A stretch of DNA of 64,000 bases, from assembly GCF_029589435.1 (NCBI RefSeq), contig NZ_JARRAG010000002.1, positions 3,224,001-3,288,000 of the forward strand, read 5' to 3'. The notes under the pieces are model-generated. The model worked only from the letters and a program-made list of their open reading frames with translations, was not told the origin of the DNA and ran no database searches. The DNA comes from Paludisphaera mucosa (GTDB lineage: Bacteria > Planctomycetota > Planctomycetia > Isosphaerales > Isosphaeraceae). Shown in pieces: positions 44,214 to 53,493 of this stretch (its first letter is position 1; each line of letters starts with the position of its first letter). The translations under genes were made by a program, and so were the position numbers.

Positions 44214-45547
44214 GCGACACGCCGACCGCCCCCGAGCCGACGCCGACCGAGGCCCCGGCCTCGTCCCGCCTCGTCCGCCACCAGTTCGCGACCGTCGCGC
44301 TGCTGGCGGCCGGCTATACCGGCTACTACTTCTGCCGGTCGAACTTCCCGGTGTGCAGCCCGATGATCCAGGAGGAGCTGGCCACGCGGGGGATGACCCT
44401 CGACCAGGCGAAGCTGGGGCTGGGCTCGATCATCACGCTGGGCGCGCTGGCGTACTCGGCGGGCAAGTTCCTGGGCGGCGGGATCACCGACCGACTGGGC
44501 GGGAGCCGGATCTTCCTGGCGGGGATGCTGGGCTCGATCCTCTGCACGATCGCCTTCACGTTCGGCGGCTCGCTGCCGTTCTTCACGATCGCGGCCGTGG
44601 GCAACCGGTTCATGCAGTCGCTGGGCTGGGTGGGGGTGGTGCGGGTCGTCTCGCGATGGTTCCCGCACCGCAAGTTCGGCACCGTGATGGGCTTCGTCAG
44701 CCTGAGCTACCTGTTCGGCGACGCGCTCTCGCGCAAGTTCATGAAGATCCTGCTCGACTGGGACTTCTCGTGGCGCGGGGTGTACTTCGCGACGGCCGGC
44801 GTGCTGGGCGTGATGTTCGTGGTGAACCTGTTCCTGCTCCGCGAGAGCCCGGCCGACGTCGGCGAGCCCGAGCCCCAGGCCAATCCCGACAACCTCTTCG
44901 GCGCGGAGGGTTCGAAGGCCGAGGCGCGGGGGCTCTGGGACGTGGTCGGCCCACTGCTCCGGAGCCGGGTCTTCGTCTACGCCTGCATGCTCTCGATCGG
45001 GCTGACTCTGCTCCGCGAGACCTTCCAGAACTGGACGCCGATCTACTTCACCGAGGACCTGCACCTGACCGCCGCGGAGGCCGCCGACAAGAGCGCCTGG
45101 TTCCCGTTCTTCGGCGGGATCTCGGTGCTGCTGGTCGGCTTCCTCAGCGACAAGCTGGGCCGGGGCGGGCGGGCGCTCGTGATCGTGGTCGGGCTGCTGG
45201 CGGCGGCGGTCGCCCTGATGTTCCTGGCGATGAGGGTCCCTCACGGGACGGCGTTCGGGCCCGAGGCCGTCGTGGCCCTGATCGGCTTCCTGCTCGTCGG
45301 GCCCTACTCGTTCCTGGCGGGGGCCGTGGCGCTCGACTTCGGGGGCAAGAAGGGCGCGGCGGCGGCGGCCGGGATCATCGACGGCGTCAGCTACATCGGC
45401 GCGATGCTCTCCGGCCTGGTCATGGCCCAGATCTCCGTCAAGTTCGGCTGGTCGGGCGCCTTCGCCGTTCTGGCGTTCGTCGCGCTCGCGACCGGGGGCG
45501 TCGCTCTGACGTTCTACCTGGACCAGCGGCGGCGACTCTCGATCTGA
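44210..45547 (+). CDS. MFS transporter of the organophosphate:phosphate antiporter (OPA) type
   Basis: This 445-residue protein has about twelve membrane helices. GYTGYYFCRSNFPVCSPMI at the N-terminus is typical of the OPA group (GlpT/UhpT/UhpC), as are AYSAGKFLGGGITDRLGG and RFMQSLGWVGVVRVVSRWF. The motif A-like loop is GITDRLGGSR. OPA carriers exchange sugar phosphates or glycerol-3-phosphate for phosphate, while UhpC-like members act as sensors. No two-component sensor partner is adjacent, which favours transport. It is translationally coupled to the preceding thioesterase gene and ends only nine bases before the convergent beta-helix gene. Confidence 0.85.
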   Translation: MSDTPTAPEPTPTEAPASSRLVRHQFATVALLAAGYTGYYFCRSNFPVCSPMIQEELATRGMTLDQAKLGLGSIITLGALAYSAGKFLGGGITDRLGGSRIFLAGMLGSILCTIAFTFGGSLPFFTIAAVGNRFMQSLGWVGVVRVVSRWFPHRKFGTVMGFVSLSYLFGDALSRKFMKILLDWDFSWRGVYFATAGVLGVMFVVNLFLLRESPADVGEPEPQANPDNLFGAEGSKAEARGLWDVVGPLLRSRVFVYACMLSIGLTLLRETFQNWTPIYFTEDLHLTAAEAADKSAWFPFFGGISVLLVGFLSDKLGRGGRALVIVVGLLAAAVALMFLAMRVPHGTAFGPEAVVALIGFLLVGPYSFLAGAVALDFGGKKGAAAAAGIIDGVSYIGAMLSGLVMAQISVKFGWSGAFAVLAFVALATGGVALTFYLDQRRRLSI

Positions 45548-45556
45548 CTCCGGGGC

Positions 45557-48304
45557 TCATTCGCCCGCCTCGGGCGTCCGCACCGGATGCTCGCGCGCGC
45601 CGGGGGCTTCGACGATCGGCCACGACGCCCGCAGGTCGTCCTTGTACGGCCCGATCTTCTCGACGGGGATCGGCTTGAAGCCGAGCTGGAACGCCGGCGA
45701 GCCGGGCTTGAGCCGGTAGTCGTCGTGCGCGGGGTCGACGAACTGGGGGTCGGCGACGACCGAGTGGGCGTCCATCCCCAGCGACCGCCACGAGGCCCAT
45801 TCGTCGAGCGTCTCGACCTCGTGCAGCGAGACCTTGCGGACCAGCAGCGCCCCCTCGTGGTCGGGGAAGTCGACCCGGACGCGGAAGTCCTTCATCGCCG
45901 CGTGATACCCCGACTGGCCGGGGCCGGGGATGGTGAAGACGAACTCGACGTCCTTCCAGTCGGTCCCGACCTTCGTCTCGTTCGGGTAGTTCGCCCAGAA
46001 GAAGGCGCCGGCCTCGTAGCCCTGGAGCATCACCTGGGCGCGGGCGTCGGGCCTGGTCGCCTTGAACGAGGCGCGGAGGCGATAGCTGCTCCCCGGCTTG
46101 GCCCGGAAGAGACGGCTGGCGACGATCGGATAATTGTCCCGCGGCTTCGATTCGTCGAAGGCCGCCTCGATCCGGATCGCCGGCTCGCCGCCGTCGCGCA
46201 CGAGGCCCGCGTGCGAGGTCGGCGTGTGGATCTGCCACTCCCACTCGGCGGGGAGCTTGCCCTCCTCGCCGCGCGCGAAATCGGCGTTGGGGACCAGCTC
46301 GTCGGAGATCTCGGGGCCCGGCTTGCGCTCGCCCGTCTTGATCGGCAGGCCGTGGTGCCAGACGAGGTTCGAGTCGAAGACGTTGTGGTCGAACGGGACG
46401 TCGTTGGTGCGCACGAGCGCGGCGTCGGGGCCGGCGTACGAGATGATGTTGCGCACGAAGACGTCGCCGGTCATGATCTGGCCGTTGGGCAGCGGGGCGT
46501 CCTGCGGCCGGGTCGACATCCCCCGCATGTTCTTCCAGGCCGGGTTGCCGATGACCTTCGCATACCCTTCGAGCATCGTCTTGAGGTGGTCCCTCCAGTA
46601 CGAGTGCTTGACCGTCCAGCCCGAGTACTCGAACTGCTGCTGGCCGTTCTCGGCGAAGACGTTGTTCTCGATCAGGTTGTCGCGACCGTTGTGCAGGTGC
46701 AGTCCGGCGCGGGAGCATCGGTAGACGATGTTGCCGATCACGTCGACGCCGCCGGTGTTGTCGTCCAGGTAGACGCCCCAGGCGAAGTGGGGCGATTCCC
46801 ACCGTCCCTGGGCGTCCTTGCCGAACCCGAGCATGTCGTGCATCAGGTTGTAGCGGATGACCGTCCCGCGGGACGAGATCCAGTCCCGCCCGCCGGTGTA
46901 GACCGCGCCGGTGTCCTCGGTCTCCAGGTTCATGTGGCGGATGTGGTTGTATTCGAGGACGAGGTTGTTGCCGCTGAACAGGATGCCCATGCGGGGCCCG
47001 TCGTGGATCAGGTTGTGCGAGGCGACGTTGCCCACCCCTTCCATCGAGACGCCGACGCCGTGCTTGTACAAAACGCCGACGTGGTGGAGGTAGTTGTTCT
47101 CCGCCCGGTTGTCGGCCGAGGTCAGCGACACCCGGTCGCCGCCGCTCAGGAAGATCCCGTGCGAGCCGACGTCGTACACGTCGTTGCCGACGATCCGGTT
47201 GTGCGAGCCTTCGAGCACGCCGATCGCGGCGTGGTTGTAGTCGCCGACGCCCCGCACCGTGCAGGCGGCGACGGTGCAGGATTCGACCTTGTCCAGCAGG
47301 ATCGCCTCGCCCGTGCAGGCTTCGAGCGTGAGGCCCCGGAACGTCACGTGCGACGCGCCGTCGACGACGTGGATGAGCGTCGAGACCACCGGCGCGGCGA
47401 CGACGTGAGCCGCATCGATCGGGGCCGGCGGCCAGAGGTAGAGCACGCCGGCCTCGCGGTCGACGTACCACTCGCCGGGCGCGTCGAGGTCCTCGCGGCC
47501 GCCGCGGAAGTAATAGCGGTCGCCGGGGCGGATCGGGTACGAGGCGTCGGCCGTGAGCGTGACCAGCCGCTTCTCGCGGTCGACCGAGCGCACCGGGACG
47601 ATGTTGTTCCACCAGTTGAAGCGGGGGAAGACGAAGACCTCGACCTCCTCGGGCTTCTTCCAGTCGCGGGCGTCCTTCGCCTTGTAGCTCAGCGTGTTGC
47701 GGACCTCGCCGGGGACGTCCTCGTACATCGGCAGCGGCTTGCCGTCGGCGAAGGCCCAGCCGCCGCCGTAGGGGTTGTCGGCCACGGCGTTCGGGTAGCG
47801 GGCCAGCGGCAGCCGCGCGCCGGCGAAGAACAGCTCGCGGAAGGTGAAGTCCGTGAACCCCTGCTTCTTGAGGTCGGCCTTGAGCACCTCCCCCTCGTGC
47901 GGGACGAACCCGCGGATGGACCGCCCGCCCCGGATGACGGCCTTCTCGCCGGGCGCGGCGCGGTAGACGATCGGGGCCCGGGCGGTCCCGCCGTCGTCTT
48001 TCGAGAGCTGGAAGGTCCGGCTCAGCGCGTACTCGCCGGCCCGCACGACGATCTCGACGCCGTCGCGGGCCTCGGGGCTGGTCTTGAGCGTGCGGACGAC
48101 GTCGCGGGCCTTTTCGAGCGTCGCCAGCGGGCCGTCGCCCCCGCCCGACCTGGGCTCGGCCAGCCTCCCCGACCAGGCGTCGTCGCCCCTGTTGGAGACG
48201 TAGACTTTCAGCGGCTCGGCCTGCAGCCGCCCCGCGACGAGCCACAGCCCGAGGACCGCCAGCGACCGCACGACCACGCGACGCACCCGATACGCACCGA
48301 CCAT
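45557..48304 (-). CDS. Secreted right-handed parallel beta-helix protein
   Basis: This 915-residue protein has a signal peptide (RRVVVRSLAVLGLWLVAGRLQA) and then the DUF1565-like opening with VYVSNRGDDAWSG. Regular beta-helix turns run from about residue 330 to 600 (HNRIVGNDVYDVGSHGIFLSG, ASHNLIHDGPRMGILFSG, IRYNLMHD, VDVIGNIVYRCSRAGLHLHNG, NLIENNVFAENG). The C-terminal part (about residues 690-830) resembles a carbohydrate-binding beta-sandwich (FRAKPGSSYRLRASFKA). Such proteins are usually polysaccharide lyases or hydrolases acting outside the cell; the substrate is unknown. A GAGAGG site seven bases upstream supports the ATG at 48304 rather than the longer frame. Confidence 0.87.
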   Translation of the reverse strand: MVGAYRVRRVVVRSLAVLGLWLVAGRLQAEPLKVYVSNRGDDAWSGRLAEPRSGGGDGPLATLEKARDVVRTLKTSPEARDGVEIVVRAGEYALSRTFQLSKDDGGTARAPIVYRAAPGEKAVIRGGRSIRGFVPHEGEVLKADLKKQGFTDFTFRELFFAGARLPLARYPNAVADNPYGGGWAFADGKPLPMYEDVPGEVRNTLSYKAKDARDWKKPEEVEVFVFPRFNWWNNIVPVRSVDREKRLVTLTADASYPIRPGDRYYFRGGREDLDAPGEWYVDREAGVLYLWPPAPIDAAHVVAAPVVSTLIHVVDGASHVTFRGLTLEACTGEAILLDKVESCTVAACTVRGVGDYNHAAIGVLEGSHNRIVGNDVYDVGSHGIFLSGGDRVSLTSADNRAENNYLHHVGVLYKHGVGVSMEGVGNVASHNLIHDGPRMGILFSGNNLVLEYNHIRHMNLETEDTGAVYTGGRDWISSRGTVIRYNLMHDMLGFGKDAQGRWESPHFAWGVYLDDNTGGVDVIGNIVYRCSRAGLHLHNGRDNLIENNVFAENGQQQFEYSGWTVKHSYWRDHLKTMLEGYAKVIGNPAWKNMRGMSTRPQDAPLPNGQIMTGDVFVRNIISYAGPDAALVRTNDVPFDHNVFDSNLVWHHGLPIKTGERKPGPEISDELVPNADFARGEEGKLPAEWEWQIHTPTSHAGLVRDGGEPAIRIEAAFDESKPRDNYPIVASRLFRAKPGSSYRLRASFKATRPDARAQVMLQGYEAGAFFWANYPNETKVGTDWKDVEFVFTIPGPGQSGYHAAMKDFRVRVDFPDHEGALLVRKVSLHEVETLDEWASWRSLGMDAHSVVADPQFVDPAHDDYRLKPGSPAFQLGFKPIPVEKIGPYKDDLRASWPIVEAPGAREHPVRTPEAGE

Positions 48305-48560
48305 CGCAACACCTCTCGATCCGGGAAGGAGACCCGCCCGGACAGTAACGCGCGCCGGGGCCCCCCGATAGGCGCCCGCGGCCTCGGGGCCCCGCGGGCC
48401 GTCGGCCCGAGCCGTCGCGAGGAGGTCTGGAATCGGGCCCGGCCGACGCCTTATCATCGCGTTTCGACGGGGGCCGCCGGCCCGCGCAGGGCGCTCGACG
48501 GGGCGGGATCGGTCCGCCCACGGCGGCGGTCCCGTCACCTTCCGGGATGGCCCGAGTCTC

Positions 48561-49502
48561 ATGATCTTGTGCGTAACCCTGAATCCCTGCCTGGACAAGA
48601 CGCTGTGGGCGCCGGCCTGGCGGCCCGGCGACTCGGTCCGGGGCCGGTCGCTGTGCGAGATCGTCGGCGGCAAGGGGGTCAACGTGGCCCGGGCGCTCGC
48701 TCGGCTGGGACGGGCGGCGCGGCCGGCGACCTTCCTCGGCGGGCCCGTGGGCGCGACCTGCCGCAGGCTGCTGACGGCGGACGACGGCCTGGGCCCGATC
48801 GTCGTGGAGACCGAGGCGGCGACGCGGGTGATCCTGACGGTCGCCACCGAGGGGACGACCGACCAATCGGCCTTCTTCGACCCCGACCCCGCGATCGCCC
48901 CGGCCGAGGCCGACGCGCTGGTCGCCGCGATCGAGAAGGCCCTCGACGAGGCCGGCGTGGAGGCGTTGACGCTCTCCGGGTCGAGCCCGTCGCCCGCGAC
49001 CCACGCCGTCTACAGCGAGCTGATCGCCCTGGCCCGCGCCCGCCGCATCCCGGTCTTCCTGGACACCTACGGGCCCGCGTTCGAGGCGATCTGGGGATTC
49101 TGGCCCACGGCCATCCAGATGAACCGCCGCGAGGCCGCGATGCGGCTGCGCCGGCCGACGGTGGGCGACGACGACGTGGTCGGGCTGCTCCGCGAGTGGC
49201 GGCGGCGGGGCGTCGCCTGCGGGATCGTGACCGACGGCCCGGCGGCGGCCCTCGTCCAGTTCGGCGACGTCCTCTTCCGCGCCTTCCCGCCCGAGATCGA
49301 GGTCGTCAACCCGATCGGTTCCGGCGACTCGATGCTCGCCGGCCTGGTCGACGCCTGGCTGGGCGGCGGCGGGCCCGAGGCGGTCCTCCGCCGCGCCCTC
49401 GCCTGCGGCGCCGCCAACGCCGCGGTCTGGGACGCCGGCTCGATCGAACCGCAAACGGTCGCCCGCCTGGAGCCGAGGGTCCGCCTCGAGCCCGTCCCCT
49501 GA
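48561..49502 (+). CDS. PfkB-family sugar kinase (1-phosphofructokinase type)
   Basis: This 313-residue protein has the PfkB pattern of the 1-phosphofructokinase/tagatose-6-phosphate kinase group: CVTLNPCLDKTLW at the N-terminus, IVGGKGVNVARALARLG, TLSGSSP, QMNRREA, GIVTDGPAAALV, and the C-terminal NPIGSGDSMLAGLVDAW with the catalytic aspartate. It phosphorylates a hexose phosphate with ATP in the cytoplasm; the substrate (fructose-1-phosphate or tagatose-6-phosphate) cannot be fixed. No PTS genes are nearby. The gene is divergent from the beta-helix gene. Confidence 0.9.
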   Translation: MILCVTLNPCLDKTLWAPAWRPGDSVRGRSLCEIVGGKGVNVARALARLGRAARPATFLGGPVGATCRRLLTADDGLGPIVVETEAATRVILTVATEGTTDQSAFFDPDPAIAPAEADALVAAIEKALDEAGVEALTLSGSSPSPATHAVYSELIALARARRIPVFLDTYGPAFEAIWGFWPTAIQMNRREAAMRLRRPTVGDDDVVGLLREWRRRGVACGIVTDGPAAALVQFGDVLFRAFPPEIEVVNPIGSGDSMLAGLVDAWLGGGGPEAVLRRALACGAANAAVWDAGSIEPQTVARLEPRVRLEPVP

Positions 49503-49526
49503 TCGGCCGGGGTCGAGCCCGGTCGT

Positions 49527-51245
49527 TCAGCGGGCCCGCGACGCCGACGCCGAGGCGTGCCCCTCCTCGATCTCGCGCAGGAGCCGAAGCTTCTCGGCCA
49601 GGGCCTTCATCTCGGAGACGCTCAGCTCGCCGCGGTTCGCCTTGTCCTTCTGCATCTGGAGCGGCGAGGCCTCGACCGGCGTCGCGGGCTCGTCCGGTTC
49701 GGCCGTCGAGACGACGAGCAGGCCGTCCTCGACGTAATACCTCAGACCGACCTGCCGCAGGACGAGCTGGAGGGTCTGCCGCAGGGGGACGCCCTCGACG
49801 TCGATGGCGACCGGCGAGCTCAGGGTCGCGCCGGCCTTCCGGAGCGCGACCGGGTCGACGTAGACCGGGAGGGCCGTGGCGTCGCCGCCGCTGGTGGACT
49901 CGCGGACGTATTTCAGGACCTGTTCGAGGGGCGTCGGCGTGCGGAAGTGCATCGCCGGCGTCATGTCGAGCTTCGCGAAGATCGCGGCCGAGCCGGCCGC
50001 GGCGCCGCCCGCGTCGTTCCGCCCGTGGCCCCCGACGGGCGCCGCGGTGCGGGCGGGCTCGCGCCCGCCGCGCGTCAACCAGAGCTCGGCCTCGGCCAGG
50101 ATCGCGTCGGCCTCGGCGACGATCGGCGCGTCGTCGCCCTTGGCGTGCGAATCGGCGGCGACCCGCCGGGCGACCTCGGCCATGCGGTCGCGGTGCTCCG
50201 CCAGCGAGTCCCGGCGCTGGGCGTCGGTCCTGGCGCGATCGAGCTGGGCGTCGAGGAGGAGACGCGACGTGCGATGGACCCGGTCCAGGGAGGCCCGATC
50301 CTCGTGGAATTCCTGGGCCGCCGCCAGGTAGGCGCGGCGCGCCGATTCGACGAGGTTGGACTGGAGGCGTTCCGTCCGGGCCAGGACGGACCGGGAGACG
50401 ACGGGCGACTGCGGCGCGGGGGTCGTCGGGGGCCCGGCCGTCGGATCGGCCTTGGTTCGGCCGGCCTCCTGGAGGGCCGCGAAGCTCACCCCGGCCCCGG
50501 TCAGGCCGACGAGCAGGGTCACGGCCGCCACCGCCTTGATCCGCCCCAAGATCATCCCGGCGACCGTCCGCCGGGCCAGCTCCAAGACGTCGGAGGAGAC
50601 CAGGGCGTCCCAGGCGCGGTCGCCCTCGAGGCGGGCCGCCGCCCGGATCACGGCCTCGCGGGTCGAGGCCGGCACCGAGGCGTCGGCGAGCGAGTCCAGC
50701 GACAGGAAGCCGGCGACCGTCCGCCGTCCCGCGGACTTGACGCGGCGTCGTAGGCGGGCGTCGATCGCGCCCCGAGCGGCGGCCAGCCGCTTCTCGACCG
50801 TCCGGACCGAGCAGCCCAGCCGGGCGGCGGCCTCCTGCCGCGAGAGCCCCATCAGGTGGCAGAGGATCACGGGCGCCCGACGCCAGAGGCGATCGATCTC
50901 GTGGTCGACCCAGGCCCGCAGGTCTAAGCCCCCCTCGGCGGACCTCGGCCCGGGCCGCTCGCCGCCGTTCAGGCGGCGCTTCGCGAGGGCGCGCCAGGCG
51001 ACCCGACACGCCACGCCGTGCAGCCAGACCGCGACGTCGGTCCGGGGCCGGAGCTTCGGCCCCCGCTTCAGCAGGACCAGGAAGACGGCCTGGAACGCCT
51101 CGTGGGCCTCGGCCCCGTCGCCCAGGGTCCGGAGGCAGACCCCCATCACGATCGAGCCGTACCGCGACAGCAGCGCGTCGAGCGCCGCCCGATCCCCGCC
51201 CGCCGCGATAGCCACCAGACACCGTCGTTCCTCGGAGCCGTTCAT
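49527..51245 (-). CDS. Membrane-tethered ECF sigma factor with STN-like domain, copy A
   Basis: This 572-residue protein has an ECF sigma factor N-terminus: region 2 (residues about 18-85, FQAVFLVLLK and VAVWLHGVACRVAWR) and region 4 (about 115-168, MGLSRQEAAARLGCSVRTVEKRL). One membrane helix follows at about 238-258 (AAVTLLVGLTGAGVSFAAL). The exported part has a helical linker and, at about residues 430-510, a secretin/TonB-short-N-terminus-like domain (TPLEQVLKYV, PVYVDPVAL, GVPLRQTLQLVLRQVGLRYYVEDGLLVVS). The layout suggests a sigma factor held at the membrane until a signal releases it. A paralog follows 174 bases upstream in the minus-strand sense. Confidence 0.87.
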   Translation of the reverse strand: MNGSEERRCLVAIAAGGDRAALDALLSRYGSIVMGVCLRTLGDGAEAHEAFQAVFLVLLKRGPKLRPRTDVAVWLHGVACRVAWRALAKRRLNGGERPGPRSAEGGLDLRAWVDHEIDRLWRRAPVILCHLMGLSRQEAAARLGCSVRTVEKRLAAARGAIDARLRRRVKSAGRRTVAGFLSLDSLADASVPASTREAVIRAAARLEGDRAWDALVSSDVLELARRTVAGMILGRIKAVAAVTLLVGLTGAGVSFAALQEAGRTKADPTAGPPTTPAPQSPVVSRSVLARTERLQSNLVESARRAYLAAAQEFHEDRASLDRVHRTSRLLLDAQLDRARTDAQRRDSLAEHRDRMAEVARRVAADSHAKGDDAPIVAEADAILAEAELWLTRGGREPARTAAPVGGHGRNDAGGAAAGSAAIFAKLDMTPAMHFRTPTPLEQVLKYVRESTSGGDATALPVYVDPVALRKAGATLSSPVAIDVEGVPLRQTLQLVLRQVGLRYYVEDGLLVVSTAEPDEPATPVEASPLQMQKDKANRGELSVSEMKALAEKLRLLREIEEGHASASASRAR

Positions 51246-51419
51246 GGTCCCCCTCCCGCGCGACGGCCTCGGCCCGCCCTCTGCCGACGAGGGAGGTTCT
51301 GACCGACTTCGATCCCGCTGGCGTCGCGGGCCGTCATCTCAATCCTAGTCCAGGATCGCGCGAGGGGAGGGCGAAACAATGAGGTTTCGGGTCGCCGCCC
51401 GGCCGACGGGGCCGGGCCC

Positions 51420-53264
51420 TTACTGGAAGCCCTTCTCGACGGGCTTGGCGGGCCCCTCCCGGATTTGACGGATCTCCTGGATGAGCTTCAACTTCTCGAT
51501 CAAATTCTTCATCTCGTCCATCGTCATCTCGCCGCGGTTCGCCTTCTCGACCTCCTCCACCAGGGGGGAGGGGCGGCTCATCTCGGGGCCGAGGCCGCTT
51601 TCCGAGGTGGAAGCGGTGATGACGATCATCCCGTCCTCGACGAAGTAGACGAGCCCCAGGGGCCTGAGCAGGAGTTGCAGCGTCCGCTTGAGGGGGACGC
51701 CCTCCAGTTCGAGGACGATCGGCGACGTCGAGGACCGGTCGGCCTCCTGGAGTCCGATCGGGTCGACGTACACGGGGATGCCGCCCGGGAAGTCCGGCGT
51801 CTCGGTGGCCTGCTTGACATACTTGAGGACGTCTTCCAGGGGCGTCTCGTTGGGGAAGTTCATCGCCAACGGCTCTTCGAGCTTCTTCAGGACGGCGGCC
51901 GTTTTGAGATTCTTCCCGCCCGGGTGGTCCGAAGGGGTCGCCCCGCCCTGGGAAAGTTCGTCGGCCATGGGCGGTTCGGCGGCGGTCCGGCCGCGGGCCA
52001 GCCAGAGGTCGGCCTCGGCGAGCATGGCGCGGGCCTCGGCGACGGGCGACGACGCGCCCCCGGAGTCGCGGTTCTCGACGAGGTCGGCGCGCGAGACGAC
52101 GCGGAGGCGGTCGCGGTGCTCGGCGAACGCGGCCTGGCGTTCATCCGGGGTCTTCGCGCGCTCCTTCTGGGCGTCCAGAAGGAGCCGCGAGGCCCGGTAG
52201 ACGCGTTCGAGCGAGACCCGGTTCTGGGCGTGATCCTCGGACGCGGCCAGGAAGGCGTGCCGTGCGTCGGCGAGGAACCGATCCTCGGGCCTGGCCGCCG
52301 CCGTCGGGGCGAGGCCCGGGAGGTCCGGCCGCGCCGGCTCGGGCCTGGCGGCGACCGCGGGGACGGGGGACCTGGGCTCGGGCTGGGGGTCCTCGCCGGG
52401 CTGGCGGGCCGCCACCCGCGCGCCGGCGGCCAGCAGGCCGACGATCGCCAACCCGGACGCGGCGGCCTTGATCTTCGTGACGAACATGGAAGCGATCGCT
52501 CCTTCCGAGAGGTGGACGACTTGGTGGGAGATGACGGAGCGCCACGCGGCCCCTTCGGCGAATCGGACGGCCGTCCGCAGCACGGAGCCGCGGAGGGCTT
52601 CGACGACGGCGGCCCCGGCCAGGCCCTCCAGCGCGACCGCGCCGGCGACGGCCCCCGCGCCCGTGGCGACCCCGCGGCGGCCCAGCCGCGCCCCGAGCAA
52701 GGCCCGGGCGCGGGCCAGCCGGCCCTTGACGGTCCCGACCGGCCAGTCGAGCCGACGCGCGGCCTCCTCGTGGGTGAGCCCTTCCAGGTAGCAAAGGGCG
52801 ACCGGCGCGCGATACTTCCAGGGGAGCCGCTCGACCTCCTCGTCGATCACCGCCTTCAAGGCGAAGTCGGGCGATCGCGACTCGGTCGAAGGAGGTTCGG
52901 GAGCCGGGCCGGTCCGCTCGCGGCGCTCGCGGCGCATACGATCGGACCGGGCCCGCCGCGCCACGCGGGTGGCGACGCCGTGCAGCCAGGCGGCGATCAC
53001 GTCGCCGGGGCCCAGGGTGGTCGCCCGGCGGACGAGGACCAGGATGGTCGCCTGGAACGCGTCGTCGACGTCCGCGGCGTCGCCGAGGATCCGCCGGCAG
53101 ACGCCCAGCACCATCGGCCCGTGCCGCGCCAGCAGCGCCTCGAACGCGGCCTGGTCGCCGTGGCGAGCGAACCGCTCCAAAAGCTGAAGCTCCGAGAGCC
53201 CGTTCAGCGTCCCCGCCTCGAACAGGGTCTGGACCTGCGACGCGACCCATCGATTGCTGCTCAT
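51420..53264 (-). CDS. Membrane-tethered ECF sigma factor with STN-like domain, copy B
   Basis: This 614-residue paralog of copy A has sigma region 2 (LLERFARHGDQAAFEALLARHG, DAFQATILVLVRRA), region 4 (EGLTHEEAARRLDWPVGTVKGRLARAR, residues about 161-188), a hydrophobic Ala/Gly-rich stretch at 201-225, and a membrane helix at about 265-285 (AASGLAIVGLLAAGARVAA). The exported C-terminus holds the same linker and STN-like domain (TPLEDVLKYVKQA, IPVYVDPIGL, GVPLKRTLQLLLRPLGLVYFVEDGMIVI) and ends with a short helical pair. Tandem arrangement with copy A points to gene duplication. No anti-sigma gene is next to it. Confidence 0.87.
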   Translation of the reverse strand: MSSNRWVASQVQTLFEAGTLNGLSELQLLERFARHGDQAAFEALLARHGPMVLGVCRRILGDAADVDDAFQATILVLVRRATTLGPGDVIAAWLHGVATRVARRARSDRMRRERRERTGPAPEPPSTESRSPDFALKAVIDEEVERLPWKYRAPVALCYLEGLTHEEAARRLDWPVGTVKGRLARARALLGARLGRRGVATGAGAVAGAVALEGLAGAAVVEALRGSVLRTAVRFAEGAAWRSVISHQVVHLSEGAIASMFVTKIKAAASGLAIVGLLAAGARVAARQPGEDPQPEPRSPVPAVAARPEPARPDLPGLAPTAAARPEDRFLADARHAFLAASEDHAQNRVSLERVYRASRLLLDAQKERAKTPDERQAAFAEHRDRLRVVSRADLVENRDSGGASSPVAEARAMLAEADLWLARGRTAAEPPMADELSQGGATPSDHPGGKNLKTAAVLKKLEEPLAMNFPNETPLEDVLKYVKQATETPDFPGGIPVYVDPIGLQEADRSSTSPIVLELEGVPLKRTLQLLLRPLGLVYFVEDGMIVITASTSESGLGPEMSRPSPLVEEVEKANRGEMTMDEMKNLIEKLKLIQEIRQIREGPAKPVEKGFQ

Positions 53265-53493
53265 GGCCGGCTCCTCGACATGGCGGACGCTTCATCATGC
53301 CTGGACGGGGCCGTCCGGATACGAAAAATGTTCGGATTCGCGTCCCGATCCCGGGGACGCGCTCGCACCCAGCCATGCACATCCGAATCCCGGTTGTCGA
53401 CGACGGGCGATTCTGGTAGGGATGTTCGCTGCTTGCGCCCTGGTCTCGCACGACGCGGCCGGGCGCGAGCCCCCCAAGGAGGGACTTCCGGAG

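Noticed and set aside
45438-50539. Very long open frames (1338 and 1650 codons) across the beta-helix, PfkB and sigma factor region
   Set aside because: These are alternate-frame readings of high-GC genes; real family motifs lie in the other frames.
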